Origin: Actinosynnema sp040640215
GTDB taxonomy: Bacteria > Actinomycetota > Actinomycetes > Mycobacteriales > Pseudonocardiaceae
NCBI RefSeq assembly: GCF_040640215.1
Contig: NZ_JBFABG010000006.1
Location: 363,202-427,201 of the forward strand
Direction of reading: 5' to 3'
Length of the DNA stretch: 64,000 nucleotides
Under the pieces are notes generated by a model that did not search any database, was not told where the DNA came from, and worked only from the letters and a program-made list of their open reading frames with translations. Numbering within the stretch: position 1 is the first letter of the stretch; every line of letters begins with the position of its first letter. Below, piece by piece: positions 53,680-62,251 of the stretch. Made by a program: the position numbers and the translations under genes.

Positions 53680-54187
53680 GGGGTGACACCTCCTGCCACA
53701 GCGGCCCGAACGCCGGCCCCAACTTCTGCCGCAACGCCTTGAGGCCACGACTGGTGTTGCTCTTCACGGTGCCGACCGAGCACTGCAACGCCGCTGCGGT
53801 CTCCTCCACCCCCAGGTCGTGCCAGTACCGCAGCACGAGCACCGCACGCTGCCGCGCCGGTACGGTCGACAAAGCCCGCCACACCACCAACTTGTCCTCG
53901 CTCAGCCCCGCGCCCACGGGGACCTCCGGGAGCACCTCGCTGAGCTTTTCCCGCCGCCAGCGCACCCTGCGGCGCTCGGCCAGGAACGTGCGGACCACGA
54001 TTCGCCTGAGGTAGGCGTCCAAGCCCTCCCGCCGGACCAGCCCGGGCCCGGCCAGGTACAGCTTGAGGAACGCGGCCTGCACCACGTCTTCGGCCTCGTG
54101 GTGGTTGCCGCACAACAAATACGCCGTGAAGCGCATCGAGTCGGCGCACCGGTCGAAGTACTGGGTGAATTCCGCGTCCCAACTCAC
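53672..54187 (-). CDS. SigE-family (ECF) RNA polymerase sigma factor
   Basis: 171 residues from GTG 54187. Region 2: FDRCADSMRFTAYLLCGNHH, EAEDVVQAAFLKLYLAGPGL, LDAYLRRIVVRTFLAERRRV. Region 4: LSTVPARQRAVLVLRYWHDL, GVEETAAALQCSVGTVKSNT, SRGLKALRQKLG. It matches the actinobacterial SigE family (ECF, often without a classic anti-sigma). It lies between two Pro/Thr-rich membrane or secreted proteins in one transcription unit. Start and stop overlap or nearly overlap both neighbours, so the three are made together. Confidence 0.88.
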   Translation of the reverse strand: MSWDAEFTQYFDRCADSMRFTAYLLCGNHHEAEDVVQAAFLKLYLAGPGLVRREGLDAYLRRIVVRTFLAERRRVRWRREKLSEVLPEVPVGAGLSEDKLVVWRALSTVPARQRAVLVLRYWHDLGVEETAAALQCSVGTVKSNTSRGLKALRQKLGPAFGPLWQEVSPRA

Positions 54188-54191
54188 GCCG

Positions 54192-54638
54192 TCAGCGCCT
54201 CGTCGTGCTCGGCGCGGCCGTCGGCTGGGGGTAGCCGGTAGTCGGGTACGCGGTCGGCTCGGGCCACGCCGAGGTCGGATAGGCGGTCGTCGGATACGCG
54301 GTGATCGAGGGGTAGGGCCTGGGCGTCGGCGCGGGTGGTGTGGAGGGAACCGGGGTCGGGGCGGGGGTCGTCGGGATTCCGGTGGGTGGAGCGGGCGTGG
54401 TCGGGATCGGTGTGGTCGGGGGTGCCGTCGGTGGAGGGGCGGTGGGCAAGGAGGTCGGCGGGACCGGCCCCGGGGTGCCGGTGAGCTGCGGGGCCCCCGG
54501 ACTGGTGGGTGTCGCCGTGGGCGGAGCGGCGGCAGGGGCGGGTGGGTGGTCACCTGAGGTACCGGCGAGGGCGGGCACGGCGGCGGCGATTCCGCCGAGG
54601 AGGACGGCTCCGGCGGCGATCGCAAGACGTTGGCGCAT
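54192..54638 (-). CDS. Secreted Pro/Thr-rich protein, function unknown
   Basis: 148 residues. The signal peptide (RLAIAAGAVLLGGIAAAVPA, cleavage near LAG) is followed by ~115 residues of Pro/Thr/Ala low complexity (PPTATPTSPGAPQ, then a Tyr-Pro-Thr rich segment such as TAYPTTAYPTSAW). This resembles cell-wall-spanning stalks. The stop lies 4 bases before the sigma factor start, so it is in the same operon. It may be an exported stress sensor or just a wall-anchored stalk; no anchoring motif such as LPXTG is present. Confidence 0.65.
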   Translation of the reverse strand: MRQRLAIAAGAVLLGGIAAAVPALAGTSGDHPPAPAAAPPTATPTSPGAPQLTGTPGPVPPTSLPTAPPPTAPPTTPIPTTPAPPTGIPTTPAPTPVPSTPPAPTPRPYPSITAYPTTAYPTSAWPEPTAYPTTGYPQPTAAPSTTRR

Positions 54639-54732
54639 GGTTCGGCTCCCGAGTGCTGGTGGACCACCTCCTTGGTGACCCCCTCACCCATATCCATGCG
54701 CTGGGGAGGCTCGGGGGTTGTCATGGGTTTTC

Positions 54733-55380
54733 TCAGGTTGTCAGCGACCTCGTGACCTGTGTCAACTCGACGACCAACCGGTCGAACGGCAGCGCGCGGT
54801 CGACCAACCAGTGCTGGACCTGCTCGGCGGACAGGCCGGCCATCAGGACGTCCGCCGCGATGCCGGGGGCGGGGGCGTCGCACTCCTCCAGCAGGTATTC
54901 GCAGTGCCTGCGCCAGAACGCGTGCGCGCCGGTGCGGAAGCGGGCACCGGTGGTCGAGGTCTGGGACAGCAGCACGATGTCCAGCGAGTCGCGGAGGAAC
55001 TCCAGGTAGGCGGTGGTGAAGGCGATCAACCGCTCGACCGGCGAGGCCCCGCCGCCCAGCGGCGGCGGACCGCTCAGGATGCCTTCCTGGAGTTCGGTCT
55101 CCAGGTGGTCCAGCAACGCCGTGGCCAGGCCCGACTTGTCGCCGAAGCGGCGGTAGAGGGTCCCCTTGCCGACCCCTGCGGTGGCGGCGACGTCGTCCAT
55201 CGTCACGTTCTCCACCCCGCGCTCGGAGAACAGGTGGGCGGCTGCCGCCAGCACCTTCACCCGGTTGCGCGCCGCGTCTGCTCGGAGGGGCGGCGAGTAC
55301 TCGATCGACAGGTTCCGGAAAGAAATGTCGATCGAGGTCTTTGACGAACCGGACTGCGGTCCGCTACTGTCGGCAGCCAT
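54733..55380 (-). CDS. TetR-family regulator of the azoreductase gene
   Basis: 215 residues from ATG 55380. The HTH begins after a ~30-residue polar leader: AARNRVKVLAAAAHLFSERG, VENVTMDDVAATAGVGKGTL, YRRFGDKSGLATALLDHLE. The remaining ligand-binding domain is helical (LIAFTTAYLEFLRDSLDIVL, ADVLMAGLSAEQVQHWLVDR). It is divergent from azoR with only 42 bases between start codons. A perfect palindrome CGGACT-CT-AGTCCG (55385-55398) lies in that gap, so it almost certainly represses both genes. Confidence 0.88.
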   Translation of the reverse strand: MAADSSGPQSGSSKTSIDISFRNLSIEYSPPLRADAARNRVKVLAAAAHLFSERGVENVTMDDVAATAGVGKGTLYRRFGDKSGLATALLDHLETELQEGILSGPPPLGGGASPVERLIAFTTAYLEFLRDSLDIVLLSQTSTTGARFRTGAHAFWRRHCEYLLEECDAPAPGIAADVLMAGLSAEQVQHWLVDRALPFDRLVVELTQVTRSLTT

Positions 55381-55384
55381 GAAG

Positions 55385-55398
55385 CGGACTCTAGTCCG
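55385..55398. promoter_or_regulatory. TetR operator
   Basis: A perfect inverted repeat CGGACT-CT-AGTCCG in the 42-base gap between the divergent tetR and azoR start codons. A second shorter palindrome, GGAC-TGCG-GTCC, lies at 55351-55362 inside the tetR start region, possibly a second site. Confidence 0.7.
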
Positions 55399-55422
55399 AT
55401 TTGACGAGGAAGGGAATTTGTC

Positions 55423-56052
55423 ATGGCGAAGCTGCTGCACGTGTCCGCCTCGCCGCGCGCCGAGGAGTCGGAGTCGCTGGCCATCGCCTCGGCGTTCGTC
55501 GAGGTCTACCGGGAGAGCCACCCCGACGACGAAGTCGAGCACTGGGACCTGTGGGACGGCACGTTGCCCGCGTTCGGCCCGTCCGCGACCGCCGCGAAGA
55601 TGGCGGTGATCCGGGGTCGCGAACCGACCGGTGACGAGGTGGCCGCCTGGCGCGAGGTGGTCGCGGCGGTCGAGCGGTTCACCTCGGCGGACCGGCTGCT
55701 GTTCAGCGTGCCGATGTGGAATTCCGGGATTCCGTACGTGCTCAAGCAGTTCGTAGACGTCGTGTCACAGCCAGGGCTGGTGTTCGGCTTGGACGTCGAG
55801 ACCGGTTACCTGCCGCTGCTGGCCGAGCAGGGCAAGCGGGCCGCAGTCGTCTACACCAGCTCCGTGTGGGGGCCGGGCGTCGCGCCGGGGTTCGGGTCGG
55901 ACTTCCAGTCGACCTACTTCGACGACTGGTTGCGGTGGACGGGCATCACGGACGTGACCTCGATCCGCCATCACCCGACCTTGACCGGTGATGTCGAAGA
56001 CTCGCGCCTGGCCGCGCTCGCCACCGCCCGGGAGGCCGCCAAGACCTTTTGA
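55423..56052 (+). CDS. azoR: FMN-dependent NADH-azoreductase/quinone reductase
   Basis: 209 residues with gaggaaggg 8 bases upstream. Flavodoxin-like fold: LLHVSASPRAEESESLAIAS (phosphate loop of FMN binding), LLFSVPMWNSGIPYVLKQFV (FMN isoalloxazine contact), VVSQPGLVFGLDVETGYLPL and AAVVYTSSVWGPGVAPGFGS. AzoR proteins reduce azo dyes and quinones, probably protecting from thiol-reactive or redox-cycling compounds. Control by the divergent TetR gene suggests induction by quinone-type ligands. The stop lies about 175 bases from the convergent acVLRF1 stop. Confidence 0.9.
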   Translation: MAKLLHVSASPRAEESESLAIASAFVEVYRESHPDDEVEHWDLWDGTLPAFGPSATAAKMAVIRGREPTGDEVAAWREVVAAVERFTSADRLLFSVPMWNSGIPYVLKQFVDVVSQPGLVFGLDVETGYLPLLAEQGKRAAVVYTSSVWGPGVAPGFGSDFQSTYFDDWLRWTGITDVTSIRHHPTLTGDVEDSRLAALATAREAAKTF

Positions 56053-56228
56053 CGAGTGGATGAGACGAGTGGATGAGCGGACGAGCGGCGGCAGGCGGCT
56101 GGTCCGGGGCGGAAGCAGCTCTCAGGGCGCGAAGGGGTGCGGGGTTCGCGAGCTGGGAGTACAAGGGGCGGCAGGAGCCGAGAACCGGACCGCGCCGAAC
56201 GGGGCGGTGGGGTTACGGGCGGTGGGGG

Positions 56229-56978
56229 TTACGGGCGGTATTGGGGTGGCGGGTCCTCGGGCAGTGGGGCGAGGAGGTCGTCAGCACCCGGAAGGTCCTG
56301 AGGATTCATGTGGGGGTCGCGGACGATGATCTCCACGGCGCGGGCGCGCTCGGCGGCGTCGTCCAGGACCGAGCGGCGGGGTTCTGGGACGTTGAGCACT
56401 CGGGTGGAGGCTCGGGCGAAGAGGGCGGTGAGTCTCCGGTCGGTGCGGAGGGCGTCGAGGGCCTGTCGATCGCCGCCCAGGACTACGGCATCCAGTTCGT
56501 CCAGGCGCGGGACGAGGACTCTGACCGCGTCGTCGGCCGCAGCCTGGAGGGCGACCCGGGCCTGGCCCTCGCGACGGCGGGCGAAGCGTTGTTGGGACCA
56601 GCCGCCGGCCTTGTTGCGACCGTGGACTTGACGACTGTCGGTAGCCGACACGAGCACTGCACCGTCGAGAGCAATGCCGATGCTGTGGCCGCCGAGGCGG
56701 ACGAGGAGGAGCCCGAGTCGGCGCGGCGCGGCGGCGTGGGCCAGTAGGGAGGTGATGTCGAGACCGTCAACCTCACCCGTGGGGGTGAATTCTTCAAAGG
56801 AAGTTGTCACCTCTGCGGTGGCTCCGTCGCGGGCAGTAACGACGACCTGAGCCGGGGTGGTGCGGGTGGTGGCGATGCCGTCGTGGCGGTCGGCGAAGCG
56901 GGCGAACCAGCCGGCCAGGCGCTCGGGCGCGACCTCGACCGCTCGACCTCCGCCCGCTGCCGATCGGATCTTGGTCAT
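56229..56978 (-). CDS. acVLRF1-family peptidyl-tRNA hydrolase/release factor
   Basis: 249 residues, ATG 56978 overlapping the upstream gene's stop (ATGA). The Vms1-like release-factor fold carries a GGxxQ-type catalytic loop in RNKAGGWSQQRFARRREGQ; Gln in GGWSQQ is the eRF1-like catalytic residue. An RLGLLLVRLGGHSIGIALDG strand and VLGGDRQALDALRTDRRLTA follow, as in eRF1 domains. Actinobacterial VLRF1 proteins cleave stalled peptidyl-tRNA, a ribosome-rescue function. The tail ends PLPEDPPPQYRP. It is read from the Pro-rich gene upstream. Confidence 0.83.
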   Translation of the reverse strand: MTKIRSAAGGGRAVEVAPERLAGWFARFADRHDGIATTRTTPAQVVVTARDGATAEVTTSFEEFTPTGEVDGLDITSLLAHAAAPRRLGLLLVRLGGHSIGIALDGAVLVSATDSRQVHGRNKAGGWSQQRFARRREGQARVALQAAADDAVRVLVPRLDELDAVVLGGDRQALDALRTDRRLTALFARASTRVLNVPEPRRSVLDDAAERARAVEIIVRDPHMNPQDLPGADDLLAPLPEDPPPQYRP

Positions 56979-57724
56979 GGGTTTTCCGCCAAGGCGTCGG
57001 GTGTGGGGGGTGTCGGGGGGTGTATTAGCGCGGCGTGTGCTGGCTGGTGAGTGACCGGCATGCGCTGGGACGGCGTTGGACGCGGAGGCGTGGAGTGGCG
57101 CGGAGTGCCCGGGAGTGCAGTGGACGGGTGGGAGGTGGTCGGGCAGGAGGCGGTCGTGGTGGAGGGTGCGACACGGGAGACGACTTTGGTCAGTTCGGTC
57201 GAGAGCTGCTCGGGCGACCAGAGGCGGTAGTGGGTGAAGAGGGTGGTGGTTACCGCCTGGGTGGTCTCGCCTCGGACCGGCTGGGCGAACTCGGGTGTGC
57301 ACGACTCGCGGCCTGTCGGCCGGCTCCGGCTCGCGGGCGTGACCTGGTGGTTTGGGCCATGACTGGAGAGCTTTGAGGGCGGGGCGACGGGGTGGAGTCG
57401 GCTGAGCTTGTCCAGTTCGGCGACCGCTGCCACGGGCAGGTTGCCGGGGCGCAAGGCCAGGCGGGTCGGGCGAGCTGGGCGGGCCGGAGGGGCTGGACGG
57501 GCTGGGTGGAGTGCCTGGGGTGGGGCGTCCCGGTGGGTGAGCCTGGGTGGTAGGTCGTCGGCGGCGTGGAGGACGTCGACTGGGTGTGGCAAGGGGTGGT
57601 GGACCACGTTGGGCAGGTTCACGATCTCCTGCGCGTTCGCGTCGAGCACCGCTGCGGCTACCTCGGTAGGCGGGTCCTGCGACGCGGGCACCAGGTCTCG
57701 GACGGCGGTGGTCACCGGGCCCAC
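56975..57724 (-). CDS. Pro-rich protein coupled to acVLRF1, function unknown
   Basis: 249 residues from GTG 57724. The first ~60 residues have good codon bias and helical character (DPPTEVAAAVLDANAQEIVN, LPNVVHHPLPHPVDVLHAAD). The rest is Pro/Thr-rich and mostly disordered (HPARPAPPARPARPTRLALR, then STALPGTPRHST). The stop overlaps the acVLRF1 start by ATGA, arguing that it is a real gene and co-expressed. No domain recognised, no signal peptide. Coding status is less certain for the low-complexity half. Confidence 0.5.
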   Translation of the reverse strand: MGPVTTAVRDLVPASQDPPTEVAAAVLDANAQEIVNLPNVVHHPLPHPVDVLHAADDLPPRLTHRDAPPQALHPARPAPPARPARPTRLALRPGNLPVAAVAELDKLSRLHPVAPPSKLSSHGPNHQVTPASRSRPTGRESCTPEFAQPVRGETTQAVTTTLFTHYRLWSPEQLSTELTKVVSRVAPSTTTASCPTTSHPSTALPGTPRHSTPPRPTPSQRMPVTHQPAHAALIHPPTPPTPDALAENP

Positions 57725-58046
57725 AGTAGGGCCGGACGATCACGCATCGCCATCCGATCGGAGCCGTCCGTGCGGGGGCCTCGGCCGGGTCCCGGACGGG
57801 CCGGGGCCATAACGGCATGCATATAACCCGAAGGCGACTACCTCAACCCTCGGAGCTCAGGCACAATATTACCGGCGGGTTTACAGATACCGAAGCTAGG
57901 GCAATCACCACTTGACAGAACGAGCGCCATCCCAGTGAACTCGTGACCCGTATGGCCCAACCATTGACTCCGCCTGGAAGGCACCAGCGCCCTGCGTTGG
58001 CGGGTAGGGTCACTGGGGCGTGATCTAATGACAGCGGGGAGTCACA
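57725..58046. other. Intergenic region with two promoters expected
   Basis: No gene is supported. It separates the divergent Pro-rich gene and XRE regulator, so it should hold both promoters. A comparatively AT-rich patch (57810-57930, with tgcatataac) stands out. Before the XRE gene, gtgatctaatgacag offers a weak -10-like hexamer near 58022-58028. Confidence 0.4.
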
Positions 58047-59024
58047 ATGACCAACGCTGCCGGTCGACCCAACCTGTCCGTCGACGAACTCGACTCGACG
58101 GGACACGGCAGTCTTGCGCAGCTCTTGACCACGGGTCCTTTCCCGGAGGCGTTGAGGGCAGCTATCAAAGCCAGCAGGTTGAGTCTCGACCGCATCCAGC
58201 ACAGGCTCGCCCTGCGCGGGGTCACGATCAGTGTCGCGACGCTGAGCTACTGGCAGTCCGGCCGACGTCGACCCGAGCGTCCCGAGTCGCTTGAAGCACT
58301 GCGCCATCTGGAGACCGTGCTCGGCGTGCCGCAGGCGGGTTTGTCCGCACTGCTCGGCCCGCCGAGGCCGCGTGGCAGGCGGTCACGCCCGACGACGATG
58401 ATGCCGATCGACGCGTTGTGGGCGCGTCGCGAGCGAGTCGCCAACCTGCTCACCAAGGTGGACACGTCCTCGGACGTGAAGCTCGGCCGGATCAGCCAGC
58501 ACGACCGCATCGAGATCGCCGCCGACGGCGGTCAGCGGTCGGCCTGGGTGCGGCAGATCCTGCGCGCCGAGCAGGACGGCCCGGACCGCTGGGCGCTGGT
58601 GTTCGAGACCGAGGAGTCCGAGGTGCTCCCGCAGGTGGTCAACCTGCGGAACTGCCACCTGGGCCGAGTCGTCGAGGACACCGACGCCACGATCATGGCG
58701 GCTGAGCTGATGTTCGATCGTCCCCTCGCCAGGGGCGAGACGATCATCATGGAGTACGAGCTCCTCTTCAAGGAGGGGCACTACCCGGCGGGCAACAACA
58801 CGTTCGCCCGCAAGTTCCGGCTTCCGGTCCGGGAGTACGTGATCGAGGTCCGGTTCGACCAGTCGTACCTGCCGTCGCGCTGCCAGCAGTTCAGCGTGCC
58901 AGCCGGCGACGACACGCCTTCGCGGCGGCGCAACCTGGCGTTGGACAACGCCGGTGGTGTGCACGCGGTGGCGCTCGGGTTCGGGCCTGGCGTGTTCGGC
59001 ATCCGGTGGGAGTGGCCGAAGTAG
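58047..59024 (+). CDS. Large XRE-type transcriptional regulator
   Basis: 325 residues with ggggag 6 bases before ATG. An N-terminal ~100-residue DNA-binding domain (FPEALRAAIKASRLSLDRIQ, HRLALRGVTISVATLSYWQS, GRRRPERPESLEALRHLETV) is of lambda-repressor/XRE type. The C-terminal ~200 residues (RISQHDRIEIAADGGQRSAW, VRQILRAEQDGPDRWALVFE, LMFDRPLARGETIIMEYELL, REYVIEVRFDQSYLPSRCQQ) are beta-rich and resemble the uncharacterised sensing domain of a family common in Actinobacteria. Ligand unknown. Followed by a tetraloop terminator. Confidence 0.82.
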   Translation: MTNAAGRPNLSVDELDSTGHGSLAQLLTTGPFPEALRAAIKASRLSLDRIQHRLALRGVTISVATLSYWQSGRRRPERPESLEALRHLETVLGVPQAGLSALLGPPRPRGRRSRPTTMMPIDALWARRERVANLLTKVDTSSDVKLGRISQHDRIEIAADGGQRSAWVRQILRAEQDGPDRWALVFETEESEVLPQVVNLRNCHLGRVVEDTDATIMAAELMFDRPLARGETIIMEYELLFKEGHYPAGNNTFARKFRLPVREYVIEVRFDQSYLPSRCQQFSVPAGDDTPSRRRNLALDNAGGVHAVALGFGPGVFGIRWEWPK

Positions 59025-59072
59025 GTTTCGCCCCCACGACTTCGGTCGAGACGGGGTGGCGGGTACAGGATG

Positions 59073-59104
59073 ACGGCCCTCGGGACTTCGGTCCCGGGGG
59101 CCGT
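59073..59104 (+). terminator. TTCG-tetraloop terminator after the XRE gene
   Basis: A 14-bp stem with one wobble (acggccctcgggac at 59073-59086, gtcccgggggccgt at 59091-59104) and a TTCG loop, 48 bases past the stop. Confidence 0.8.
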
Positions 59105-59176
59105 TGCCATGGTCGGTGAAGGTAATTGGTTGGAGTAGTTGGCTGGAGCTGCTGGTCCGGTCGTCGGACCGGACCG

Positions 59177-59213
59177 CGAAGGCCGGTCCCCCGGCGAGGG
59201 GGACCGGCCTTCG
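59177..59213. terminator. Strong hairpin terminator
   Basis: A perfect 16-bp stem: cgaaggccggtccccc (59177-59192), loop ggcga, complement at 59198-59213. It lies 84 bases past the stop of the leftward protease gene and 150 bases past the rightward XRE gene, so it may stop both. Confidence 0.8.
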
Positions 59214-59297
59214 GGTCAGGCTGTTGGTTGTGGCGCAACGGCTTCAGGTCGAGGTCCGGGCGGGGCCGAATCGTCTTGGCCCGCCCGGACCGGTGGC

Positions 59298-62105
59298 CTA
59301 CACGTAGCCGTTGAGGTGTAGCGCCACCGTGCGGATCGAGCCCCGGTCGGAGGCCGCGTTGTCGGTGACCTTGAACGTCCAGGTGCCGTCGACCGAATCG
59401 GCGAGCAGGGCGTTCAGCGAACCGTTGCCCCGCCACGAGCCGGTGAACGGCGCGTTGCTCGACGTCACGGTCGAGAAGGCGCGGGCCGCCGAGTCGTCGA
59501 ACACGACCTGGCACAGATTCGCCCCGGTGCCGCCGCTGCGCTGGAACAGCGTCGCCGTCGCGCCCGAGGGCGAGGTCAGCGTGCCGACCAGGTCACCGAC
59601 GAACGTGTGGTCGATGCCGACCGTGGTCGCACCATCGGCCGACGAGCAGGTGTCGCCGTCGATCGAGAACGAGATCTTCGAGCCGCGACCGACCCCGGTG
59701 ACCGGGATCTGCACCGTCACGCCGACCGCGTCGTTGTCCGGGATGGCCAGGACCGGCCCGCTGTAGGCGAAGTGCTTGGTCTCGCGGGACGGCTCACCGA
59801 CGTTGAGCTGGAACGTGCTCGTGCTCGGCGAGGTCGACCCGGCGTAGGTCACCTTGGCGTCGAGCCGCAGCGGCACGCCGACCGCAGCGGACGCCGGGAC
59901 GGTGACCTTGAACGTGTTGGTCACGGTCTGGCCGACCTCGACGTTGCCGTAGTACTTCGACCTCGGCGCGATGGTCACGCCCGCCGTGGGCGTGGTCAGC
60001 ACGAGGCTGGTCGACGCCGCGATGCCGTCACCGGTGTTGGCGACCGGCACGGTGATCGTGGCGGTCGTGCCCGGCTTGAGGTACTGACTGCCGTCCGCGT
60101 CGTTCACCACGGAGGGCTTCTGCGCACGCGCCAACGGCTGCGGTGACGCACCCGTGTACGCCAGTACCAGGTCAGCGCGCACCAAGCCCGCACCGGTCCG
60201 GTTGTCCGTGCCGGACTCAGCGATGTCCAGCGCGGTCGTGGTCAGCGCCTCGCGCACCTCGGCCGGGGCGAGGCCGGGGTTGCCGGACAGGACCAGGCCG
60301 GCGATGGCCGCTGCGTTCGGCGCGGACGCCGACGTCCCGAAGAACGGGTTGAAGCCGGCCAGCGTGGTCTGCACACCGTCGGCCGCGGTGAGGTCGGGCT
60401 TCTGCCGGACCTCGGCGCGCGGGGTGCCGTCGGGCGCGAAGAACACCCGGCGCGGACCGTCGGAGGTGAACCGCTCGGGCTTCTGCGTGCTGTCGAAGGC
60501 GTTCGGGTACGGCCCGCGCGGGTTCGCCGGGTCGCCGGGCTCCAGGTCGAACGGCAGCGGGTTGTTCGCCGGGGCCGCCGCCACGGAGATGGCACCCTTG
60601 GCCGCCGAGTGGCCTCGGGTCACGCCGGGCGTCGCGAACTTCTTCAGCCCGTCGGACGAGTCCTTGAACCGGCCGCCGAGTGCGGACAGCGCGAGGTACT
60701 TGTTCTCACCGCGGAACTTCACCACGGCCAGGCGCAGGCCGGAGGCGGTCCCGCTGGTCGGCGTCTGCACCCGCTCGTACGGGTCCTGGCCGCCGTCCTG
60801 GTTGTTCTGGCTGAACGCCACCACGTTGCCCTGGCCGTTGGCCACGTACAGGTCGTAGTCGTTGGCCGACGAGCCCAGCGGGTCGGACCAGAACAGGGTC
60901 ACCGGCACGTTGCCGGAGCTCTCCGAGAGCGGGTTGAACACCTGCTTGGCGTTCGGGTCGGGGTTGAAGTCGTGGGCGGTGCCCGCGTACTTGCCGATGC
61001 CCACGCCGGAGTCGACGAAGTCGCCTTCCCAGTGCCCGGACGTGCCGTCGGCGACGTTGCCGTCGTTGCCGGCGGAGGAGAAGTAGACCGCGCCGTCAGC
61101 GGTGACCGCGTCCACGGCCTGGGCGATCACGCCGTCCTGGAACGGGGACTCGTTGAAGTACAGGATGTCGTCGACGATCACGTCGCAGCCGAGCCGGGAC
61201 CGCAGGGCTCGGATGTTGTCGGCGAAGCTCGCGTCACCGTTGATCGCGGTCGCGAAGCCGAGCTCGGCGTTGGGCGCGATGTCGTGGAGGATCTCCAGCA
61301 TCGCGGTGCCCTCGTCACCGGAACCCTCCTGGCCGGTCAGGACGTCCACGGCGGGCAGTTCGCCGGCTGCCTGCGACGCGGCCAGCGCGCTGACACCGTC
61401 GGACAAGGCGCACAGCTTCACACCGGTGCCGGTGACCCGGTGGGTCTGCCGGGCGGTGTCGGCGGCGTGGGCCCGGTCGCCTTCGCCGATCTTCACGGCG
61501 GCGATCTTGGGCGAGTCGAGCGCCGCGCGGGTGCGGGCCTCGACCTCCTTGGCCTTGTCCTCCTTGGACGGGGCCTTCGCGTCCCGGGCGGTGCGGTCCC
61601 GCTGGTGGTACGTCTGGTACTCGACAGCCGTCTCCACCCGGCGGACGTCACCGCGCGCGGCGAGCCGGTTCAGCGCCCACAGCGGGATCTGGGCGCGCAC
61701 GGTCTTGCCCTCGGTGGACACCGAGCGGATGGTGGAACCCGCGCTGCGGATCGCGGCGACCAGCTCGTCGGTGACCTCGTGGGCGCGGATGTCCACCAGC
61801 ACGGTGTTTCCGCTGTGGACCTTCACCCCGGTCTGGAGCGCGGGGAGCTTGCTCAACGTCGCGGAGTTGGACCGACGGCGCTGTTCCACGATCAGCGCGC
61901 TGTCCACTTTGGACTCGGCGGGGGTGACGGACCTCTTGATGTCCTGGAGCGCGGAGATCTGGGCGGCGGTCTTGTCCTCCGGGCTCTTGGCCGCGCGGGT
62001 CGGATCGGCGGAGACCGGCGTGACCGCGCCGAGCAGCGTGATGAGGACCGCCGCGCCGGCTGTGATCAGGGAGTTTCTTCGGGATCGGCGGATCGGTGAG
62101 CGCAC
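59298..62105 (-). CDS. Secreted S8/S53-like serine peptidase with P-domain
   Basis: 935 residues, GTG start at 62105. A Sec signal peptide (SLITAGAAVLITLLGAVTPV) is followed by a ~190-residue propeptide. The catalytic core begins ~230 (GVKLCALSDGVSALAASQA). Nucleophile Ser592 lies in FFGTSASAPNAAAIAGL and oxyanion Asn347 in YFSSAGNDGN. The position of the subtilisin His is occupied by Glu265 (GSGDEGTAML), and E271-ILH-D275 resembles the sedolisin ExxxD pair. A beta-rich insert (~360-470) interrupts the core. C-terminal Ig-like (~660-790) and P/Homo-B (~800-935, ISFSIDGDTCSSADGATTVG, VDGTWTFKVTDNAASDRGSI) domains follow. A secreted or surface protease. Confidence 0.88.
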   Translation of the reverse strand: MRSPIRRSRRNSLITAGAAVLITLLGAVTPVSADPTRAAKSPEDKTAAQISALQDIKRSVTPAESKVDSALIVEQRRRSNSATLSKLPALQTGVKVHSGNTVLVDIRAHEVTDELVAAIRSAGSTIRSVSTEGKTVRAQIPLWALNRLAARGDVRRVETAVEYQTYHQRDRTARDAKAPSKEDKAKEVEARTRAALDSPKIAAVKIGEGDRAHAADTARQTHRVTGTGVKLCALSDGVSALAASQAAGELPAVDVLTGQEGSGDEGTAMLEILHDIAPNAELGFATAINGDASFADNIRALRSRLGCDVIVDDILYFNESPFQDGVIAQAVDAVTADGAVYFSSAGNDGNVADGTSGHWEGDFVDSGVGIGKYAGTAHDFNPDPNAKQVFNPLSESSGNVPVTLFWSDPLGSSANDYDLYVANGQGNVVAFSQNNQDGGQDPYERVQTPTSGTASGLRLAVVKFRGENKYLALSALGGRFKDSSDGLKKFATPGVTRGHSAAKGAISVAAAPANNPLPFDLEPGDPANPRGPYPNAFDSTQKPERFTSDGPRRVFFAPDGTPRAEVRQKPDLTAADGVQTTLAGFNPFFGTSASAPNAAAIAGLVLSGNPGLAPAEVREALTTTALDIAESGTDNRTGAGLVRADLVLAYTGASPQPLARAQKPSVVNDADGSQYLKPGTTATITVPVANTGDGIAASTSLVLTTPTAGVTIAPRSKYYGNVEVGQTVTNTFKVTVPASAAVGVPLRLDAKVTYAGSTSPSTSTFQLNVGEPSRETKHFAYSGPVLAIPDNDAVGVTVQIPVTGVGRGSKISFSIDGDTCSSADGATTVGIDHTFVGDLVGTLTSPSGATATLFQRSGGTGANLCQVVFDDSAARAFSTVTSSNAPFTGSWRGNGSLNALLADSVDGTWTFKVTDNAASDRGSIRTVALHLNGYV

Positions 62106-62251
62106 TGGCGTCCCCCAACGTCAAGCGTGCCCCCGACGCACGCAGCCAACGGTCGGATGTCTCCGACCAAGGGCTCACAACGTATTGTGCGCGGACAAGT
62201 ACCGTCTGCCACCGTTTGGACTACTTCCCGAACGGCGAGAACCATCACAGT

